Assembly: GCF_014200755.1 (NCBI RefSeq)
Contig: NZ_JACHCM010000004.1
Span: 434,001-498,000 of the forward strand
Reading direction: 5' to 3'
From: Rhodanobacter sp. ANJX3
GTDB taxonomy: Bacteria > Pseudomonadota > Gammaproteobacteria > Xanthomonadales > Rhodanobacteraceae
Length of the DNA stretch: 64,000 bases
Shown: positions 7,838-19,500 of the stretch, one piece after another
Position numbering within the stretch: the stretch's first letter is position 1
How the letters are laid out: the number at the start of each line of letters is the position of its first letter
Position numbers and translations under genes: made by a program
The notes under the pieces: model-generated
The model's input: only the letters and a program-made list of their open reading frames with translations
The model's database searches: none
What the model was told of the DNA's origin: nothing

Positions 7838-9124
7838 TTACGGCCGTTCGAGTATCGCCGTGACGCCCATGCCGCCGGCGGTGCAGATCGAAATCAAACC
7901 GCGGCCGCGGCCTTTGCGTTCGAGCAACTTGGCCAACGTCGCCACCACGCGCGCGCCCGTCGCGGCGAATGGATGACCGACGGCGAGGCTGGAACCGTGC
8001 ACATTGAGCTTGGCCGGATCGATGCTGCCCAACGGCGCGTCGAGCCCGAGCCGATTCTTGCAGTAGTCGGCGCTTTCCCACGCGCGCAGCGTGCACAGCA
8101 CCTGCGCGGCGAAGGCCTCGTGGATTTCGTAGTAATCGAAATCCTGCAGGGTCAGGCCGTGGCGCGCCAGCATGCGCGGTACCGCGACGGTCGGCGCCAT
8201 CAGCAGGCCTTCGCCGTGGACGAAATCCACCGCGGAAACTTCCGCGTCCAGTAAATAGGCCTGAATGCTGAGGCCGCGTTTGGCCGCCCACTCGTCGCTG
8301 CCCAACAGCACGACCGCGGCGCCGTCGGAGAGGCCGGTGGAATTGGCCGCGGTCAGTGTGCCCTGGCCCGAGGTCTTGTCGAACGCCGGCTTGAGCGACG
8401 CCAGCTTCTCCATGGTCGAGTCGGGGCGCAGGAAACCGTCGCGCTTGAGCCCGCGGAACGGCACCAGCAGATCGTCGAAGAAGCCCGACTCGTACGCGGC
8501 GGCCAGCTTGCGGTGGCTGTCCAGCGCCAGCTGATCCTGCTCGACCCGGCCGATATGCCATTCCTTGGCCATCAGCTCGCAGTGATCGCCCATCGATTTA
8601 CCGGTCCGCGGCTCGGCCACGCCGGGGAAGGAAGGCTTCAATTCGCTCAGCGAGAATCCACGGGTCGCCGCCTTGAACTTGTCCATCGGCGTCTTGGCGC
8701 GATTGACGGCCAGCAGCCGCTTGCGCAGCCGCGCGCCATACACGATGGGAACGTCGCTGGTGGTATCCGAACCGCCGGCGATGCCGGCTTCGATCTGGCC
8801 GGCGGCGATCTTGTTGGCGATGATGATGGCATTGTCCAACGAGGTGCCGCAGGCCCGCGCCGTGGTAATGCCAGGCGTAGTCGGCGCCAGGCCGGAGCTC
8901 AGCAGCGCCTCGCGCGCCAGGTTCCATTCGGACGAATGCTTGATCACCGCGCCCATCGCCACTTCGCCGAGTTCCACACCGTGCAGCCCGAACCGTTCAA
9001 CCAGGGCTCCGAGCACCTTCACCGACATGCCGAAGTTGCCGACGTCGGCGTAGGCGGTGTTGTTGCGGCAGAACGGGATGCGGACACCGCCGATCACCCC
9101 CACGCGTTTTTGCGTTTTTTCCAT
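7838..9124 (-). CDS. fadI: Acetyl-CoA C-acyltransferase (thiolase), FadI-like
   Basis: 428 residues starting MEKTQKRVGVIGGVRIPFCR. It carries the thiolase signatures: the nucleophilic cysteine in ITTARACGTSLDNAI, EIHEAFAAQVLCTLRAW, GHPFAATGARVVATL, and the second active-site cysteine in ISICTAGGMGVTAIL near the C-terminus. The length (about 430) and the phrase LNVHGSSLAVGHP fit the FadI branch of 3-ketoacyl-CoA thiolases used in fatty-acid beta-oxidation. The longer in-frame frame back to 9328 overlaps the divergent gene and reads as non-thiolase sequence, so the ATG at 9124 is chosen. No fadJ partner is adjacent. Confidence 0.92.
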   Translation of the reverse strand: MEKTQKRVGVIGGVRIPFCRNNTAYADVGNFGMSVKVLGALVERFGLHGVELGEVAMGAVIKHSSEWNLAREALLSSGLAPTTPGITTARACGTSLDNAIIIANKIAAGQIEAGIAGGSDTTSDVPIVYGARLRKRLLAVNRAKTPMDKFKAATRGFSLSELKPSFPGVAEPRTGKSMGDHCELMAKEWHIGRVEQDQLALDSHRKLAAAYESGFFDDLLVPFRGLKRDGFLRPDSTMEKLASLKPAFDKTSGQGTLTAANSTGLSDGAAVVLLGSDEWAAKRGLSIQAYLLDAEVSAVDFVHGEGLLMAPTVAVPRMLARHGLTLQDFDYYEIHEAFAAQVLCTLRAWESADYCKNRLGLDAPLGSIDPAKLNVHGSSLAVGHPFAATGARVVATLAKLLERKGRGRGLISICTAGGMGVTAILERP

Positions 9125-9242
9125 GGTCAGAACAGTCCGGAACTCAAGGCCTCCAAGGCTAACCCGCGATGCCGTGCGGCGAAAGCCCAAAACGCTGAAT
9201 GGTACGATTCGCCTCTTGTTCGTACGTTTTGGAGCTGCTTTC

Positions 9243-10397
9243 GTGGAAGCGCAAACGCTGCTCGCCCTGCCGGTGGTACTGGCACTGGAGTTGGCCGAAG
9301 GCCAGCCGGTGCCGCGCCTGACCTTCAACCGCGACGAAGCGGCGGAGCTGGCGCAGTTCGTGGCGGCCGATCTGCACGCGCTGGTGCCGCCGGTTAACCG
9401 GGCGCGGCTGGCACTGGCCGGCGCGCTATTCGATCAGGTCGAACTGCTGCGGCCGGGCTTTCCGGTGTGGTCGACGCTGGACGAACTGGCCCGGCGCGTG
9501 CCGCGCGGACATATCGAGAATGTGGTCGCCTTCGGCAGCCACGATGGCCATATGCCGGCACAGCCGCTGGAACCGTCACCGACGTTTGCCGACGGCCCGA
9601 TGCGCCTGCTGCCACTGAGCCTGCTGGCGCCCGAGACGCTGGCCGAGGAGCTGTCGGAACAGCTGGAAGTGCAGCTGGTCGGCCGCGGCGAAGCCGGAAC
9701 GCTGACCGCCGACTGGTTGATGCGTACGCTCGGCATCCGGCTGGAGCACGTGCGCTATCTCAGCCGCAACGACCTCCTGGCGCTGACCTGCGTGCAGTAC
9801 GAGCACGTCAACCTTGCGGCGCTGTGGTCCTTGCTGGAAGCCGCGCTGCTGACGCCGTACCGCGAAGAGTCCGCGATAACCGCGCGTGGCCTGGCGCTGC
9901 AGTATGCCGAAGGCAAGGTGTTCGCTCAGTCGCCGTCGCAGTGGCTGATCGAGCAGCCGACCAAGGACAACGACGACCACGCTGCGCGCCGCCACGCGCT
10001 CGCCGGCATCGTCTTCGAGTTGCGCCAATACGCCGCGCTGCTCGACGCCCATCGGCTGCCGCTGCGGCTGCGCCCAAGCGCCGACCGCACTGTCGAAGCC
10101 AGTGCCGGTTATCTGCTCGAAACGCTGGCGGCGGTGGACGATACAAGCGAACCGCCGACATTGTTCGCGCACGAGGCGCCCGGCCTGGGCGTGGTCGCCC
10201 TCACCGTGGTGCAGCGCGGTGAGGGCGGCCGCGCCCGCGCGCTGGCGCACGCTTATCCGCTGCAGCCGCAGGCGCTGAACCCGTTGTTGAACCTGCTGGC
10301 CGAGCGCTACGGCACCACGGCGGAGCAGCGCGCCCACGGGCCGATCACGCTCGATCCGCGGGGCGCCCTGAGCGCGCCGGCCACGACCCTCCACTGA
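9243..10397 (+). CDS. Hypothetical protein
   Basis: 384 residues with no family I recognise. I choose the GTG at 9243 (VEAQTLLALPVVLALELAEG) because a GGAG ribosome site lies about 9 bases upstream and the longer frame from 9057 overlaps the divergent thiolase gene. The protein has no signal peptide or clear membrane helix, is rich in Leu, Ala and Glu, and looks soluble. Notable runs are VAFGSHDGHMPAQPLEPSP and CVQYEHVNLAALWSLLEAAL. It is divergent from fadI and followed 69 bases later by the PAS-GGDEF-EAL gene on the same strand. Confidence 0.75.
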   Translation: MEAQTLLALPVVLALELAEGQPVPRLTFNRDEAAELAQFVAADLHALVPPVNRARLALAGALFDQVELLRPGFPVWSTLDELARRVPRGHIENVVAFGSHDGHMPAQPLEPSPTFADGPMRLLPLSLLAPETLAEELSEQLEVQLVGRGEAGTLTADWLMRTLGIRLEHVRYLSRNDLLALTCVQYEHVNLAALWSLLEAALLTPYREESAITARGLALQYAEGKVFAQSPSQWLIEQPTKDNDDHAARRHALAGIVFELRQYAALLDAHRLPLRLRPSADRTVEASAGYLLETLAAVDDTSEPPTLFAHEAPGLGVVALTVVQRGEGGRARALAHAYPLQPQALNPLLNLLAERYGTTAEQRAHGPITLDPRGALSAPATTLH

Positions 10398-10466
10398 GGC
10401 GACAGGCCGCTGTGAAACGGCAGCTGGCCGGCGCATGATGGCGGCAAACCGGGGGACGGAACGACC

Positions 10467-12935
10467 ATGCAGCCGAAAGAGCCTGCCGAGGTGTCGCCAT
10501 CACTTGAAACCCAGGCGCAGGAATGGTCCGCGCGGATGCTGCGTGGCGCGCCCGCACTGCTCTCTTACATCGACACGTCGCGGTGCTTTGTCTACGCCAA
10601 CGAAACCCATCGCACCTGGCTGGGCGTCGACCCCGCACAGCTGATCGGCCGCACCCTGATCGAGGTCGGTGGCCGGCGCAATTATCTGAATATGGGTCCG
10701 CCCCTGGAGCGTGCGTTTGCCGGGCAGATGGCCAGCTACGAGGGCGAGGCGTTCGGCGGCAACCAGAGTCGCTATGTGCACGGCAATTTTCAGCCGGACG
10801 TCGATGAGAGCGGCGCCGTGCGTGGCGTGTTCACGGCGTTCGTCGACATCACCGAGCGGCGCACGCTGGAGCTCAAGCTGCAAGAGAGCGAGCAGCGTTT
10901 CTTCGGCGCGTTTCAGCACGCCGCGATCGGCATGGCCCTGATCCATCCGGACGGCCGCTTCCTGCGCGTCAATACCGCGGTGTGCCAGATGCTCGGCTAT
11001 CGCGAGGACGAGCTGCTGGCGCTGGACATCACCGCCATCACCCATCCGGACGATCTCGACACCGACGTGGAACTGCTCGGCCAGCTGCTGTCCGGCCAGC
11101 GCGACTCCTATCAACTGGAGAAGCGCAACTTCCACAAGGACGGCCACGCAGTGCACCTGCAGCTGAGCGTGTCGGTAGTACGCGACGAGCATCGGCAGCC
11201 GCGCTATTTCGTGTCGCAGGCGCAGGACATCAGCCAGCGCAAGGCGTTCGAGGAGGCGCTCCACCGCGAGCGCGAGCTGGCCGAAGTGACGCTGCGCTCG
11301 ATCGGCGATGCGGTGATCACCACCGATACCGAACTGCGCGTGACCTCGCTCAACCCGATCGCCGAAGCGATGACCGGCTGGACCAGTGCCGAGGCGCAGG
11401 GCCGTCCGATCGAGGAAATTTTCCAGCTGTTCGACGCGCAGACCGGCCAGGCCGTGGCCAATCCGCTGCGCGCTGCCATGGAACGCAACATCATCGCCGA
11501 TCTGGTCGGCAGGATCCTGCTGCGCCACCGACACGGTTTCGACACCCCGGTCGAAGATTCCTCCGCGCCCATCCACGATCATGCCGGCAACGTGATCGGC
11601 GGCGTGCTGGTGTTCCACGACGTCAGCGAGAACCGCGCGCTGGCGCTGAAGATGATCCATTTGACCCAGCACGACACGCTCACCGGCCTACCCAATCGCA
11701 GCCAGCTGCATGCGCATATCGCGCACGCGCTGGTCACGGCGACGCGGCGCCAGCAGCGCGCCGCGGTGCTGTATCTGGATGTCGATCGCTTCAAGCAGAT
11801 CAACGAGCTGTATGGCCACGCCGACGGCGATCGCGCGCTGCGCGCGCTCAGCGCCCAACTGCGCAAGGGCCTGCCCAACGGCGAGCTGATCAGCCGCTTC
11901 GGCGACGACGAATTCGTGGTGATGCTGCCGCATCTTGGCAGCGCGGGCGAGGTGGCCAGCCGCTGCCAGATTTTGATTGCCTACTGCCAGGAAACCCGCG
12001 TGCCGGACATCCCCGAACTGGCGCTGCGCGTGAGCATGGGCATCAGCCTTTTTCCGGACGACGCGACCGAGGCCGAAACCCTGGTGCAGCAGGCGGAAAC
12101 CGCGATGTATGCGGCCAAGGCGCAGGGCCAGCACGGCTACCGTTTTTTCACCGCGTCGATGAGCGAGCGCACCCAGGCAAGGCGCAAGATCGAAACCGCG
12201 CTGCGCCACATGCTGGCGCGACAGGAACTGGCGCTGCACTACCAGCCCAAGGTCGATGCCCAAAGCGGGCGCATCGTCGGTGCCGAAGCGCTGCTGCGGC
12301 TGCTGGTCGACGGCCGCCAGCTGTACGCGCCGGACCAGTTCATTCCGGTCGCCGAGGACACCGGCCTGATCATGCCGATCGGCGCCTGGGTACTGCGCGA
12401 AGCCTGCCAGCAGGCCAAGCGCTGGCGCGACATCGGGATCGATCTGCCGGTGTCCGTCAACGTCTCGCCGCTGCAGTTTCAGCACGCCGATTTTTACGCC
12501 TGGCTGGACGCCGTACTGGACGAAAGCGGGCTGGAGCCCGGTCAGCTCGAGCTCGAGCTGACCGAGCGCATGGTGATGTCCGGCGGCGACGCCACCACCG
12601 AACTGCTGCAGCGGATCAAGCAGCGCGGCGTGCGGCTGTCGCTGGATGATTTCGGCACCGGCTATTGCAGCCTGTCGTATCTGAGGCATTTCCCGATCGA
12701 CGCGCTGAAGATCGATCGCACTTTCGTACGCGACATCACTACCGATGCCGATACCGCCACCATCACGCAGGCCATCATCGCAATGGCGCGCAGTCTGCAT
12801 AAGGACGTGATCGCCGAAGGCGTGGAAACGCTGGAGCAGGGCGACCTGCTGCGCCGCGCGGGCTGCTCGCAGCTGCAGGGCTTTCTTTACGGGGTGCCGA
12901 TGCCGGCATCGGCGCTGGAGGCGCTGCTGGTTTAG
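10467..12935 (+). CDS. Triple-PAS GGDEF/EAL protein, probable c-di-GMP phosphodiesterase
   Basis: 822 residues, no membrane segments. Three PAS-like sensor domains span about 20-135, 140-260 and 265-385, each ending in a short DITERR, DISQRK or DVSEN linker. A GGDEF domain (395-555) has a degenerate active site: SRFGDDEF replaces the usual GGDEF, and INELYGH replaces the usual ND pair, so it is unlikely to make c-di-GMP. The EAL domain (565-815) looks intact, with GAEALLRL, ELTERM, DDFGTGYCSLSYL, IDRTFVRD and IAEGVET. I infer a cytoplasmic c-di-GMP hydrolase tuned by PAS ligands and possibly by GTP binding in the GGDEF domain. Its stop overlaps the stop of the convergent GNAT gene. Confidence 0.93.
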   Translation: MQPKEPAEVSPSLETQAQEWSARMLRGAPALLSYIDTSRCFVYANETHRTWLGVDPAQLIGRTLIEVGGRRNYLNMGPPLERAFAGQMASYEGEAFGGNQSRYVHGNFQPDVDESGAVRGVFTAFVDITERRTLELKLQESEQRFFGAFQHAAIGMALIHPDGRFLRVNTAVCQMLGYREDELLALDITAITHPDDLDTDVELLGQLLSGQRDSYQLEKRNFHKDGHAVHLQLSVSVVRDEHRQPRYFVSQAQDISQRKAFEEALHRERELAEVTLRSIGDAVITTDTELRVTSLNPIAEAMTGWTSAEAQGRPIEEIFQLFDAQTGQAVANPLRAAMERNIIADLVGRILLRHRHGFDTPVEDSSAPIHDHAGNVIGGVLVFHDVSENRALALKMIHLTQHDTLTGLPNRSQLHAHIAHALVTATRRQQRAAVLYLDVDRFKQINELYGHADGDRALRALSAQLRKGLPNGELISRFGDDEFVVMLPHLGSAGEVASRCQILIAYCQETRVPDIPELALRVSMGISLFPDDATEAETLVQQAETAMYAAKAQGQHGYRFFTASMSERTQARRKIETALRHMLARQELALHYQPKVDAQSGRIVGAEALLRLLVDGRQLYAPDQFIPVAEDTGLIMPIGAWVLREACQQAKRWRDIGIDLPVSVNVSPLQFQHADFYAWLDAVLDESGLEPGQLELELTERMVMSGGDATTELLQRIKQRGVRLSLDDFGTGYCSLSYLRHFPIDALKIDRTFVRDITTDADTATITQAIIAMARSLHKDVIAEGVETLEQGDLLRRAGCSQLQGFLYGVPMPASALEALLV

Positions 12936-13402
12936 CTTTCGTCGGCGCTGGCTAGCGCGCTTTCATACATGAAGTAACGACAGCGCTGCATGCCGAGGCC
13001 GACATAGGTCGCCTGCGCGTTGGCGTTCTCGGTCTCCACATACAGCCGCAGACCGACCGCGCCGGCCGCCGCCGCACGCTGCTCCACGGCCGCGTACAAC
13101 GCGCGGAATACGCCGCCGCGGCGCGCTTCGGGGGCGACGTAGACGCTCTGAATCCACCAGAAGTCGCCGCAGCGCCAGTCGCTCCATTCGTAGGTGACCA
13201 TCAGGCTGCCGACCGCCACGCCATCGCGTTCGGCGACCAGATAGAAACCGCGCTGAGGTCGTTCGAAGATGCCGGCGATCCCGCGTTCGAGCACGGCCGG
13301 GTCGAGCCGCTTGTGTTCGGTTTCCCACGCCATCGCCGCATTCCAGGCGAGCAGCGAAGACGTGTCGTCCGGCGTGGCGGCGCGAATCAGCAACGAAGGC
13401 AC
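12932..13402 (-). CDS. GNAT-family N-acetyltransferase
   Basis: 156 residues from the GTG at 13402 (VPSLLIRAATPDDTSSLLAWN), chosen because GGAG lies about 8 bases upstream; an ATG at 13456 would add 18 residues of poor similarity. GNAT features are the N-terminal IRAATPDD strand, VAVGSLMVTYEWSD, and the acetyl-CoA loop region IQSVYVAPEARRGGVFRALY, followed by LRLYVETENANAQATYVGLGM. The Q/R-x-x-G-x-G/A loop appears as RRGGVF, one residue off consensus. The acceptor substrate is unknown. Its TAA and the TAG of the c-di-GMP gene overlap tail to tail. Confidence 0.85.
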   Translation of the reverse strand: MPSLLIRAATPDDTSSLLAWNAAMAWETEHKRLDPAVLERGIAGIFERPQRGFYLVAERDGVAVGSLMVTYEWSDWRCGDFWWIQSVYVAPEARRGGVFRALYAAVEQRAAAAGAVGLRLYVETENANAQATYVGLGMQRCRYFMYESALASADES

Positions 13403-13535
13403 AAGACAACTCCGGCAAGGTGCTAGTTGGACTATCGTAGCGTGCGTGATCTTCACGCGGTGGCGCGTACCTTCCCCGACCGAGTGCCGGGGATGCTTTC
13501 ATCAGTCATCACTCGCCACGGGGTGGTGAGGATGC

Positions 13536-16500
13536 GTGGAGGCACAACGCCGGCTGTGTCACCCTGAACCCCCGGAAGGAAAGCTGGAATTGGACATCGT
13601 CCGCACACTCGATCTGCTCAAACTGCGCCGACTGCGCGCTTTCCGTCGTCAACGCGCAGCCGCCCGCACCAAGCCCGAGCAGGAGCCGGCGCTACGCTCG
13701 GAGCTGTTCAGCGCTGACCAGATGGAACGGCACGGCCAGGTACTCGCCGGCCAACATCGCCTGAGCCCGGACGAAACCAGCAACCTGCTGCTGGCCCGCC
13801 TGGATGACAACGAAGCGGTGCTCGCACATACCTGCGAACGTCTCACGGCGGCCACTCGCCACCGCCGGCGCATCACGCCGGCCGGCGAATGGCTGCTCGA
13901 CAATTTTTATTTGATAGAAGAGCAGATCCGCATCGCCCGGCGGCATTTGCCCAAGGGCTACAGCAAGGAGCTGCCGCGACTGGAGAGCGGCCCCTCGGCC
14001 GAACTGCCGCGCGTGTACGACATCGCGCTGGAAATTATTTCGCACGGCGACGGCCGCGTCGATACGGCCAGCCTGTCGCGTTTCGTCAACGCCTATCAGA
14101 CGGTGACGCCGCTCAAGCTCGGCGAACTGTGGGCCATTCCGATCATGCTGCGGCTGGCGCTGATCGAAAACCTGCGCCGCGTCGCCGCGCGCGTGATCGC
14201 CGACTGGCAGTACCGCGGCAAGGCCGCACGCTGGGCCGACAACCTCACCGCCACCGCCGAGAGCGATCCGAAAAGCGTGGTGCTGGTGGTCGCCGACATG
14301 GCGCGCTCCAAGCCGCCGATGACCGGCCCATTCGTCGCCGAAATGGCACGCCGCCTGCAAGGTCAGAGCCCCGCGCTGGCGCTGCCGCTGAGTTGGATCG
14401 AGCAGCGCCTGTCGGAATCGGGCCAGACCATCGAGCATCTGGTACAGCTCGAGGCGCAGCAGCAGGCCGCGGATCAGGTGTCGATCGGCAACAGCATCGG
14501 CAGCCTGCGTGCGTTGTCGGCGATCGACTGGCGCGACTTCGTCGAACACACCAGCATCGTCGACCAGTTCCTGCGTCAGGACCCGGCCGGAATCTATAGC
14601 TCGATGGATTTCACCACGCGCGACGACTATCGCCACGTGATCGAGTCGATCTCGCGCAGGCACAAGTTGAACGAACCGGACGTGGCCGAGGCCGCGCTGA
14701 CGCTCAGTCGAGAGGGTGCCGGCGCGGACGCCAGCGCGGTCGCGCGACACGTCGGCTTCTATCTGATCGACAAGGGGCGAAACACGCTGGAACAGCGGCT
14801 CGGCGTGAAGCTGACCGTGGCCGAGACGCTGCGCCGGGTGCTCGACCGCGCGCCGCTGCCGATCTATCTAGGGCTGCTGGCGCTGCTGACTTTCGCGCTG
14901 GCGCGCGCGCTGGTGGTATCCGCCTCGCACAACGACCTGCCGACGTGGGGCCTGATCGCCATCGCCATTCCGTCGGTCATCCTGGCCAGCCAGCTGGCGA
15001 TGAGCCTGCTCAACTGGATCGCCACGCTGACCGTGGCGCCGCGGCAGCTGCCGCGCATGGACTACTCGGCCGGCATCCCCGAAAGCGCGCGAACCATGGT
15101 CGTGGTGCCCAGCCTGTTCGGCAGCGCGCAGGACATCGAGGAACTGGTCGAAGCGCTGGAGGTTCGCTTCCTCGGCAACCGCGATCCGCAGCTGCATTTC
15201 GCCCTGCTTACCGACTTTCCCGACGCAGCCAGCGAAACGCTGCCCGGCGACGACGCGCTGCTGCGGCTGGCCCGACGCCGCGTCGAGGCGCTCAACGACA
15301 AATACGCCACCGCTGAAATGGACCGGTTTTTCCTGTTCCACCGGCCGCGAAAGTGGAATGCCGCCGAGCAGAGCTGGATGGGGCAGGAACGCAAGCGCGG
15401 CAAGCTGGGCGATCTGAATGCGCTGCTTCGTGGCGGCGCGCGCGATCGCTACCTGCTGATCGTCGGCGACATCGATACGCTGCCGCCGGTGCAATACATC
15501 ATCACGCTGGACACCGACACGCAGCTGCCGCGCGAATCGGCATACGAGTTCGTCGGCGCGATCGACCATCCGCTCAACCGCGCGGTGTACGACCCCGCAC
15601 TGCGTCGCGTGGTGTCCGGTTACGGCGTGCTGCAACCGCGCGTGGGCATCAGCCTGCCCAGCACGGCGCGCTCGCGCTATGCGCAGCTGTACGCCAGCGA
15701 CGCGGGTATCGATCCCTATACGCAGATGGTCTCGGACGTCTATCAGGACGTGTTCCACGAAGGCTCGTTCATCGGCAAGGGCATCTACGCCATCGATGCA
15801 TTCGAACTCAGCCTCGAGGGCCGCTTCCCCGACAACGCCATCCTCAGCCACGATCTGGTCGAGGGCTGCCACGCCCGCTCGGGCCTGCTCAGCGACGTGC
15901 AGCTGTACGAGGAATACCCGGCGCGCTACAGCGCCGACGTCAAGCGCCGGCATCGCTGGATCCGCGGCGACTGGCAGCTGCTGCCGTGGCTGCTGCCGTG
16001 GGCGCCGACCGCGCACGACGGCTGGCGCAAGAATGCGCTGACCGCGCTGTCGCGCTGGAAGATTCTCGACAACCTGCGCCGCAGCCTGGTGCCGGTATCG
16101 CTGCTGGCCCTGCTGTTGACCGGCTGGTTGCTGCTGTCGCCGGCGTTTTCCTGGATGCTCGCCGTACTGGCGATGGTGCTGATTCCGCCGGTGCTGTCGG
16201 CGATGCTCGATCTGGTGCAGAAGCAGGCCGAAGTGCAGATGGATCAGCACCTGCGCGCGGCCATGCATTCCACCGGCCAGCACCTGGCGCGAATGGCGCT
16301 TGGCCTCGCGTGGCTGCCGCATGAGGTGCTGTACAGCGTCGATGCGATCCTGCGCACGCTGTGGCGCATGACGGTCAGTCGTCGGCTGCTGCTGCAGTGG
16401 CAAACCTCCAGCGATGTCGAGAAGCGCAGCAGCAACGCGCCGGCCGCACTGTGGCGGCTTATGTGGATCGGCCCGGCACTGGCCGTGGTGCTGGCCGCCG

Positions 16501-19500
16501 TACTGGCCTGGCATCGACCTTCGGCCCTGCTGGTCGCCGCACCGCTGCTCCTGTTGTGGCTGTGTTCGCCATCGATCGCCTGGTGGATCAGCAAGCCGAA
16601 CCTGCCGCCGGTTTTTTCGCCGACCGCCGCGCAGATGCAGTTTCTACGCACCCTGGCGCGCAAGACCTGGGCGTTTTTCGACACGCATGTGGGCCCGGCC
16701 GATCACTGGCTGCCGCCAGACAATGTGCAGATCCAGCCCGCCCCGGCAATCGCGCACCGCACCTCGCCGACGAATATCGGACTGGCCCTGCTGGCCAATC
16801 TGGCCGCCTACGATTTCGGCTTTCTCAGCGCCGGCCGCCTGCTCGACCGCACCGTACAGACGCTGGCGACGATGCGCCTGCTGCCGCGCCATCGCGGGCA
16901 TTTCTACAACTGGTACGACACGCTGACCTTGCAGCCACTGGCGCCGCTGTACATCTCGGCGGTGGACAGCGGCAACCTCGCTGGGCACCTGCTGACCCTG
17001 CGCCCGGGCCTGTTGGCGCTGGCTGACGAACCGGTATTCCAGCCGCGCGCGCTGCAGGGGCTGCTCGATACGCTGGCCGTGCTGCAGAACTCGCTGCCCG
17101 GCGCCAGCGCCACTTCGCTGAGCCCGCTGCAGCGTCCGTTGGAGGCCGCGCTGGTGTCGCCGCCGGCGACCACCGGCGCGGCCGTGGCACTGCTGCAGAC
17201 CTTGCTGGATCAAGCGCATGCCCTGGCGCGTTCGCTGCCGGTCGAGCCCGACAGCGACGCCGAGTTCTGGCTCGACGCCCTGTTGCAGCAGTGCAGCGAC
17301 CTGCTCGATGAAACCAGCCACTTCCATCTCAACCCGCCGCCCGATGACGACGCCAACTTCAAGGGCATTCCGACCTTGCGCCAGCTGTCGCGCATCGAGC
17401 CGCTGATCTGGCCCGACGAGGCCGATGCGGAAACCCTGCGCGAACGGGCGCGCGAACGCATCGCCACGCTCGAACAGGTGGCGCTGGAAACCGGCGAACT
17501 GGCGCTGATGGATTACCGGTTTCTGTACGACAGCGCGCGCGATCTGCTGGCGATCGGCTACAACGTCGACGAGCGCCGCCTCGACGCCGGCTTCTACGAT
17601 CTGCTGGCCTCCGAAGCGCGCCTGGCCAGCTTCGTCGCCATCGCGCAGGGCCAGCTGCCGCAGGACAACTGGTTCTCGCTGGGGCGATTGCTGACCACCA
17701 GCGGCGGCCAGCCGGTGCTGCTGTCCTGGACCGGCTCGATGTTCGAATACCTGATGCCGATGCTGGTGATGCCCAGCTACGAAGGCACCCTGCTCGACCA
17801 GACCTGCCGTGCCGCGGTGGCGCGCCAGATCGAATACGGCACCCAGCTCAACATTCCGTGGGGCGTTTCCGAATCGGGCTACAACACGCTCGATGCGCAC
17901 TTCACCTATCAATACCGCGCATTCGGCGTGCCCGGCCTGGGCCTGAAACGCGGGCTCGGCGACGACGTGGTGATCGCACCGTATGCCACCGTGATGGCGA
18001 TGATGGTGGCGCCCACGGCCTCCACCCGCAACATGCAGCGCCTGGTCGATGCAGGCGCGGAAGGGCGGCTGGGTTTCTATGAAGCGATCGATTACACGCC
18101 CGCGCGCCTGCCGCTGGGCCAGTCCTCGGCGCTGGTGCAGTCGTACATGGTCCACCACCAGGGCATGAGCCTGCTGGCGCTGGACTATGCGCTGCTGGAC
18201 AAGCCGATGCAGCGCCGCTTCGAATCCGATCCGCAGTTCCAGGCCACCAGCCTGCTGCTGCAGGAGCGCGTACCGAAGACCGCCGCGGAATATCTGCACG
18301 CCTCGGGTTTCCCCGAAATGGACGGCCAGTCGCGCGCCGCCGAAGCGCGCCTGCGCGTTTTCACCGAGCCCGATCGCGCCCGCCCCGCCGTGCAGCTGCT
18401 GTCCAACGGCCGCTATCACGTGATGGTCAGCAGCGCCGGCGGCGGCTACAGCCGCTGCCGCGATATGGCCCTGACGCGCTGGCGCGAGGACATCACCAGC
18501 GACAACTGGGGCATGTTCTGCTACCTGCGCGATGTGGCCAGCGGCGCGTACTGGTCGACCGCGCACCAGCCGACGCTGAAAAAGGCCGAACTGTTCGAAG
18601 CGATCTTCTCCGATGCCCGCGCCGAGTTCCGCGTGCGCGAGCGCGAGTTCGACGCGCATACCGAAATCGTGGTGTCGCCCGAAGACGACATCGAACTGCG
18701 CCGCACGCGCATCACCAACCGCAGCCGTACGCGTCGCACGATCGAGCTGACCAGCTTCGCCGAAGTGGTGCTGGCGCCGCCGATCGCCGACGCGATGCAC
18801 CCGGCTTTCAGCAAGCTGTTCGTGCAGACCGAGCTGATGCCCGAGCTGCAGGCCATCGTCTGCACCCGCCGCCCGCGCGCGCACGACGAAGCCGTGCCGT
18901 GGATGTGCCACCTGCTGGCCGTGCACAACGGGCACATCGACGAAATCTCCTACGAGACCGACCGTGCTCGCTTTATCGGTCGCGGCCGCAGCGCCGCCGC
19001 GCCGCTGGCGATGGGCACGCCGAGCGACCCGCATCCAAGGCTCTCCAACAGCGAGGGCTCGGTGCTCGATCCGATCGTATCGATTCGCTGCCGCATCACG
19101 CTGGAGCCGGAGCAATCGGTCACGGTGGATTTTGTCACCGGCATGGGCGACACCCGCGACGCCTGCGTGCAGCTGATCGGCAAATACCGCGACCGCCATC
19201 TGGCCGACCGCGTGTTCGACCTGGCCTGGACGCACAGCCAGGTGCTGCTGCGCCAGCTCAACGCGTCGCTGGCCGATGCGCAGCTGTACGAGCACATGGC
19301 CACCTCGATCATCTACCCCAGCTCCAATATGCGCGCCGAACCGGGCATGATCGCGGCCAACCACCGCGGCCAGTCGGGCCTGTGGGGACAGTCGATTTCC
19401 GGCGATCTACCCATCGTGTTGCTGCAGATCGCCGACCCGGCGCGGATCGAACTGGTCCGTCAGCTGGTGCAGGCGCATGCGTATTGGCGTTTGAAGGGTC

